From Chara braunii (lineage: Eukaryota; Streptophyta; Charophyceae; Charales; Characeae), in the NCBI GenBank assembly GCA_003427395.1, contig BFEA01000014.1, forward strand, positions 623,028-654,296: a DNA stretch of 31,269 nucleotides, read 5' to 3'. Below the pieces are notes generated by a model. That model saw only the letters and a list, made by a program, of their open reading frames with translations, searched no databases and had not been told where the DNA came from. The position numbers were made by a program, and so were the translations under genes. Positions 27,660-31,269 of the stretch are shown piece by piece (position 1 is the stretch's first letter; every line of letters begins with the position of its first letter).

Positions 27660-28890
27660 TTGTGAAAAAAAAAAAAAAAATCTAAAAAGTTTCTCTTTTA
27701 TTTATTAAATCCTTACTGTTCAGCACTGGCAAAGGAAATTGATATTTACTCATTGCAAGAAATAATGAAGGTAGTTATATCGTTAGGCTTAAAAAAAAAA
27801 AAAAAAAATGTCACACTTTAAAAAATTGAAAGAGAAGAAAAAATGCATTGTGGGGGCCAAAGTAGTTGAGAGAACACGTGGTAAATATATTATCTGAGCG
27901 GATGGGAAAACGAAAAAATAAACGATAATGCATTTCATAGATAGATGCAAGGCAAAACCAAACATCAATTGTGGTGGTAGACATGAAAACTAGATCCGCA
28001 AGTCATGAACACAACAGTCATTTATAAAGATGAGTCATTGGAGGTGAGGAGGAGGGGGCGAAGACGGATAGGAGAGGAAGGAGAGATTAGCGCAATTTTC
28101 TACGTTTATAAAAAAGAAAATTCATAGTGTTAAAAAAATCATTATGAAATAAAACATCATTACAATATTAAAATTATCATCCAGTCTTAAAATATATAAT
28201 TGAAAATCCCCGACTTAGTTATAATTTTTTCTTGCAAGAATGACTTTTCCCTTCTACTTTGAATTTCATACTAGAAATTAAATGAAAGTCTAAATGAGTT
28301 TATGAAATATTTTACTTAGAATATCATTCTATTATCAGAATTTTCAATAAAAAATAAGGTAATCAACCTATATTAGAATATATTTGTTATATTATAATAA
28401 AAATATGATTAAGATGTTTTATAAACTCGTATAGACCTTCATTCCTCAACAAATAGATGCACTTGGAACAAAAAACTTATTTTTAGACAGAACTTATCAA
28501 TAAAACTAAAATTTTTTTATTTAAGGGGAAACATTTTCCTTTGAAATAATAATTTTTAAATATAAAGGATTCTTTTAAAATGAAATATTTTTTCATCTTT
28601 ACTTTTTGTAGGAAGTTTTATGTTGACTGACTGCGAATGAAGAACGAAGGTCGCTTGCAAGATGTTTTAGAGGTGAAGAAGAAAAATAATAAGAGAAAAG
28701 AAAAAAAAAAAAACAAAACTGTGACCAGAGTCTGCTTGTCATATAAACAACGATACATAGTCATTATATGCATTGCTCAATTGTAAGGTGAAAATCCCTC
28801 GCCGAGTTCTTAAATAAATAGTAATAAAATAATAAAATAATAAATAATAAAAATAAAATAACAATATAATAAAATAACCATAAAATAACT
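27660..28890. other. AT-rich island without recognised genes
   Basis: Markedly AT-rich against the surrounding DNA, with A-runs at 27665-27680 and 27791-27808. No long open frame, no recognised organelle gene and no satellite period. It contains the inverted repeat listed separately at 28280-28444. Confidence 0.7.
28280..28444. repeat. AT-rich inverted repeat, ~39-bp arms
   Basis: AATGAAAGTCTAAATGAGTT (28281 on) pairs with the inverse of AACTCGTATAGACCTTCATT, with about 80% identity over 39 bases per arm; the spacer is AT-rich. It may be a small foldback transposon. Confidence 0.6.
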
Positions 28891-28953
28891 AGGTTACCAG
28901 TCGGGCCGCCCAGGTTACCCTATTCTCCCTGACGGCCCGGCCGTACAGGGAAT
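28891..28953 (+). mobile_element. Solo left end of the hAT-like MITE family
   Basis: CTAGGTTACCAGTCGGGCCG, then CCCAGGTTACCCTATTCTCC and GACGGCCCGGCCGTACAGGG matches the left 60 bases of the copies at 2089 and 3468. No core or right end follows. Confidence 0.8.
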
Positions 28954-29052
28954 AGGGAAGGTCCCCCCCCCCAACTTGGATTTCAGATAACACTTACGCA
29001 TTGACTTGTCCTGTTGAGGCAGCCAATTGCCCCTTGACTTCACGAGGAAAGG

Positions 29053-29055
<3 letters not shown>

Positions 29056-29083
<28 letters not shown>
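29056..29083 (+). repeat. A28 homopolymer
   Basis: Uninterrupted A run, with no recognised element directly upstream. Confidence 0.9.
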
Positions 29084-29085
<2 letters not shown>

Positions 29086-29254
29086 AAGGACCACTCAGAT
29101 GTTGCCTGCTGGGTCGCTCTTCTAGGGGCTGTCCGCCGGCAGTTGTCGCCCACAGACGCACGTGCTCTCACATGAGAGTATAGACGGCTGCTAGGGGTGC
29201 CCTGAAGGCAATACAAAAGCCACCCTGGCTAAAAAGGCCAGCCTGTGTCAGATT

Positions 29255-29350
29255 AGGCACAAGATTGAATATACCTGGGCTGGTTAGTCCGATGATAATA
29301 CTGTCGCAAGGGCGTCGCGCTTAAAAAAAGGGAAAAAAAAAAGAAAAAAG
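29255..29350 (+). mobile_element. SINE 3' end (tail and A-run)
   Basis: TGAATATACCTGGGCTGGTT, then AGTCCGATGATAATACTGTC, CAAGGGCGTCGCGCTT and an A-rich run align in order with the tail of the SINE at 10573-10745. The tRNA-like head is not seen. Confidence 0.6.
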
Positions 29351-29418
29351 AACTTTGGAGGTGGGGTTCCCTCTTCACTGATATGTATGGACTTGGGGGT
29401 GGGTCCTTTTATCTCTAA

Positions 29419-29523
29419 GAATTCTTGTGTACGTCCGTCAAAATTGGAACGATGCAGAGAAGAGTAGCATGGCCCCTGTTGCTAGGATGACACCCATAAA
29501 TCGAGAAATGGTCTAATCTTTTT
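29419..29523 (+). pseudogene. U6 snRNA-like retro-pseudogene
   Basis: AAAATTGGAACGATGCAGAG (29440 on), AGCATGGCCCCTG, AGGATGACACCCA and AAATCGAGAAATGGTC align collinearly with plant U6 snRNA, ending in a T-run (TCTTTTTC). The first ~20 bases no longer form the U6 5' stem-loop. The ACAGAGA box reads GCAGAGA and the internal stem-loop is altered (GCGCAAGG to TTGCTAGG). No TATA box at the expected distance was seen. The A-rich sequence following it fits LINE-mediated insertion. Probably not a working U6 gene. Confidence 0.8.
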
Positions 29524-29530
29524 CACATTA

Positions 29531-29600
29531 GAAAAAAAAGGAAAAAAAAGGAAAAAAAAAGGAAAAAAAAGGAAAAAAAAGGAAAAAAAGGAAAAATAAA
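29531..29600 (+). repeat. (GGAAAAAAAA)n A-rich tail
   Basis: About seven units of GGAAAAAAAA directly downstream of the U6-like sequence. Confidence 0.93.
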
Positions 29601-29900
29601 GAGTACTTTTGTGAAGTGTTGTCGGTTTGAACAAGGGGACTGTGGACCCCGTTTCCAGGAAGTGATGCCCCCCACCAGAAGATTGGAGTGTTTTTTTTTT
29701 TTTTTTTTCCTTTCTTTTTGTAAAAAGAAAAGATTGAAGTTACTACATAGGGAGGGGAAAAAAAAGGAAAGGCGCTCATACCCCTGAGCCTCAGGCCCGA
29801 GCAAATGGTATGGTAGATGGAACTGAGGGAAAGAAGTCCCGGGTTCGCACACATGGGAAAAAAGGGCCCCATGTGCTCAAATGGGAATAAACGGGCCCCA
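29601..29900. other. Intergenic with a possible tRNA-like box B
   Basis: CCCGGGTTCGCACACATGGG (29838-29857) has a box B core (GGTTCGCAC) and ATGGTATGGTAGATGG lies ~35 bases upstream. Too weak to call a gene. GGGCCCCATGTGCTCAAATG and GGGCCCCACTTACTCACGTG are an imperfect duplication at 29867 and 29893. Confidence 0.4.
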
Positions 29901-30090
29901 CTTACTCACGTGAGAAATAGATTCCCTTGACGGAGGGTGTACTCGCACTAGGACTTTCTTGACTGGTTCCTGGACGTAATTGCAGTCAGATGCATCCAGG
30001 ATCCGACCATCTAGGAGGGTTCTATTGCGAGTATGCTCTCACCGCATGGGCATGCGCCTTTTTTTACCTTTTTTTAAAGGAAAAAAAAGG

Positions 30091-30243
30091 GGACGGGCTA
30101 TCTTCATCGAACTTGCTGGCCCTAGGTAATTCAGAATTGTTGCATTTCACTCATCTGCTTCCAGTGGAGTTGGAACTTGGGTCTGTATCTCAACAACTCA
30201 GGGCTGTACCACCTGAGCTAGGCCCAGTTGGTATGGGGCCCTT
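30091..30243 (-). mobile_element. tRNA-derived SINE, copy 3
   Basis: On the minus strand: GGGCCTAGCTCAGGTGGTAC (box A), CCCAAGTTCCAACTCCACTG (box B, one change), GAATTACCTAGGGCCAGCAA and GTTCGATGAAGATAG. The order matches the 10.6-kb copy. Confidence 0.78.
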
Positions 30244-30254
30244 TTTTACTCCAT

Positions 30255-30363
30255 CACGGGCCCAGATGACTCATCTGCTAGTTCCAGTGCAGTTCGAACT
30301 TGGGTTTGTATCTCGATAGTTCAGCGGTGTACCAACTGAGCTAGGCCCAGTTGGTATGCGCCC
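30255..30363 (-). mobile_element. tRNA-derived SINE head, copy 4 (tandem with copy 3)
   Basis: Minus strand: CCTAGCTCAGTTGGTACACC has a perfect box A (TAGCTCAGTTGG) and CCAAGTTCGAACTGCACTGG an intact box B core. Both heads are followed on the plus strand by CCYTTTTTTACTYCATCAC, so about 124 bases were duplicated in tandem. Confidence 0.78.
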
Positions 30364-30451
30364 CTTTTTTACTTCATCACTGGCCTCACGATACCATAGG
30401 GAAGAGCGAAAGAGAAGGTGCTTTCGCAGGGCCACCTAAAGAGTCCTTTCT

Positions 30452-30498
<47 letters not shown>
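30452..30498 (+). repeat. G47 homopolymer
   Basis: Forty-seven consecutive G residues. It may be real or the product of sequencing on a hard template; length is unreliable. Confidence 0.9.
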
Positions 30499-30499
<1 letters not shown>

Positions 30500-30689
30500 A
30501 GGTGTATAGCCTTAGGAGTAATGGTAGGTAGCCTCAATCCCGGTGGTTCTCTTACCACCACTGGGATAGAGGCATGGGAGAAGGGCCTTTCTTTAATTAA
30601 AATAAAATAAAATTAGTTGTAGGTAGTGAGAGGAAAAAGATATGTTCCATGACATGGCAGAAAGCCAGTTAAAATATGTGAGGTGAGAG

Positions 30690-30742
30690 AATATATATAT
30701 ATATATTATATATATATATAATATATATAATATATATAATAT
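30690..30742. repeat. (TA)n microsatellite
   Basis: Imperfect AT/TA repeat directly abutting the hammerhead-like sequence. Confidence 0.93.
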
Positions 30743-30769
30743 GAAACTCCGACGAAACAGTTTGTCACA
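30743..30769 (+). ncRNA. 3' half of a hammerhead-like motif (truncated)
   Basis: GAAACTCCGACGAAACAGTT plus TGTCACA is identical to the matching part of the candidate ribozyme at 3411-3460. The CTGATGA and 5' stem II strand are absent, replaced by TA repeats, so it cannot fold as a hammerhead by itself. Confidence 0.65.
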
Positions 30770-31269
30770 AGACCCTAAATCGTACCTATGTATTCTATTC
30801 GCAAGAATGGCAGGGAATTTGTTTCATCTGGGGAGAGAAAGGCCACACACAACCCCTCCGGAAAAGTCCCAAAAGGGGTCTTAGGGCTGGGCCCCACTGT
30901 CGATCGGAATCCAGAAGTTCCCTTTTTTTTTTGTTGAATTTCTATCACTTTTGATCTGATACCACAAGCAACTTCTTTTTTCTTTTCTTTTCTTTCTTTT
31001 TCCCCCAATTAGCATCTACAGGGGTTTGGGGCCAGCCCAGGACCCTGCGGCCACAATTTACCAATGACAGATCAGAAAACCTGCTGGTCCTGAGGCTGTC
31101 CCGATCGTGGGTGGCTATTTAAGATTGGTAGTGTGAAAATTGGAGGAGGTGAAACGGCCATGCTAGGGATCTTCCATGTATGGAGCAGAATAAGACCCGC
31201 AGGCTCGTCCTTGCTGTAATTAACAGTGGGCGGATATGGTGTCCTTCACCATTGGGTTGGGGGGGGGGG
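30770..31269. other. Window edge, nothing recognised
   Basis: No recognised gene. The window ends within another G run (31258-31269 region). Confidence 0.45.

Noticed and set aside
27660-28890. Organelle DNA insertion
   Set aside because: AT-rich, but no chloroplast or mitochondrial gene could be recognised; left as unexplained.
29419-29523. Functional U6 gene
   Set aside because: Core box and internal stem-loop are altered and the 5' stem-loop is lost; no plant U6 promoter elements seen.

Overview
This is a eukaryotic nuclear window dominated by transposable-element debris and simple repeats, with one clearly recognisable protein gene. The organism is most likely a streptophyte (green plant lineage), plausibly a charophyte alga such as Chara. 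The reason is the single gene: an N-terminal membrane segment followed by a GTD-binding (DUF593/PF04576-type) coiled coil, the architecture of plant MyoB myosin XI receptors. Naming Chara is inference from that domain plus the very repeat-rich, gap-containing assembly; the sequence alone does not prove it.

Layout. 1-1.05 kb is a degenerate ~141-bp tandem repeat. 2.09-3.79 kb is a nest of short transposons: hAT-like MITEs inserted around and inside a ~1.03-kb TIR element, with a candidate type I hammerhead ribozyme at 3411-3460 on the minus strand. 3.8-16.4 kb is an accessory mosaic. It holds copies of a ~105-117 bp foldback MITE (3885, 4441, 4920, 8030, 11701, 14211; another at 23269), LINE scraps, several mini- and microsatellites, tRNA-derived SINE pieces, a 177-bp assembly gap inside a GA/G-box tandem repeat (11.9-12.6 kb), a head-to-head inverted repeat (15.4-15.7 kb) and a 15.7-16.3 kb tandem repeat.

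The gene occupies 21301 down to 17132 on the minus strand as one 1,390-codon exon that ends exactly at a good phase-0 splice donor; its downstream exon or exons could not be identified. Its upstream side (21.3-22.9 kb) is GA-rich and then contains three perfect-period 26-bp repeats carrying inverted CCAAT boxes, a plausible promoter region, possibly shared with something upstream.

23-31.3 kb is again repeats: two more MITEs, a decayed non-LTR retrotransposon reverse transcriptase (26.1-27.1 kb, FADD motif visible), an AT-rich island (27.66-28.89 kb), a U6 snRNA-like retro-pseudogene followed by an A-rich tail (29.42-29.60 kb), a tandem pair of tRNA-derived SINE heads (30.1-30.36 kb), a 47-base G run, and a TA array that ends in the 3' half of the same hammerhead sequence. 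No bacterial-type operon, CRISPR array, rRNA or intact tRNA gene was seen. The strongest candidates for follow-up are the large MyoB-like gene, the hammerhead motif, and the nested MITE families that share an internal core.
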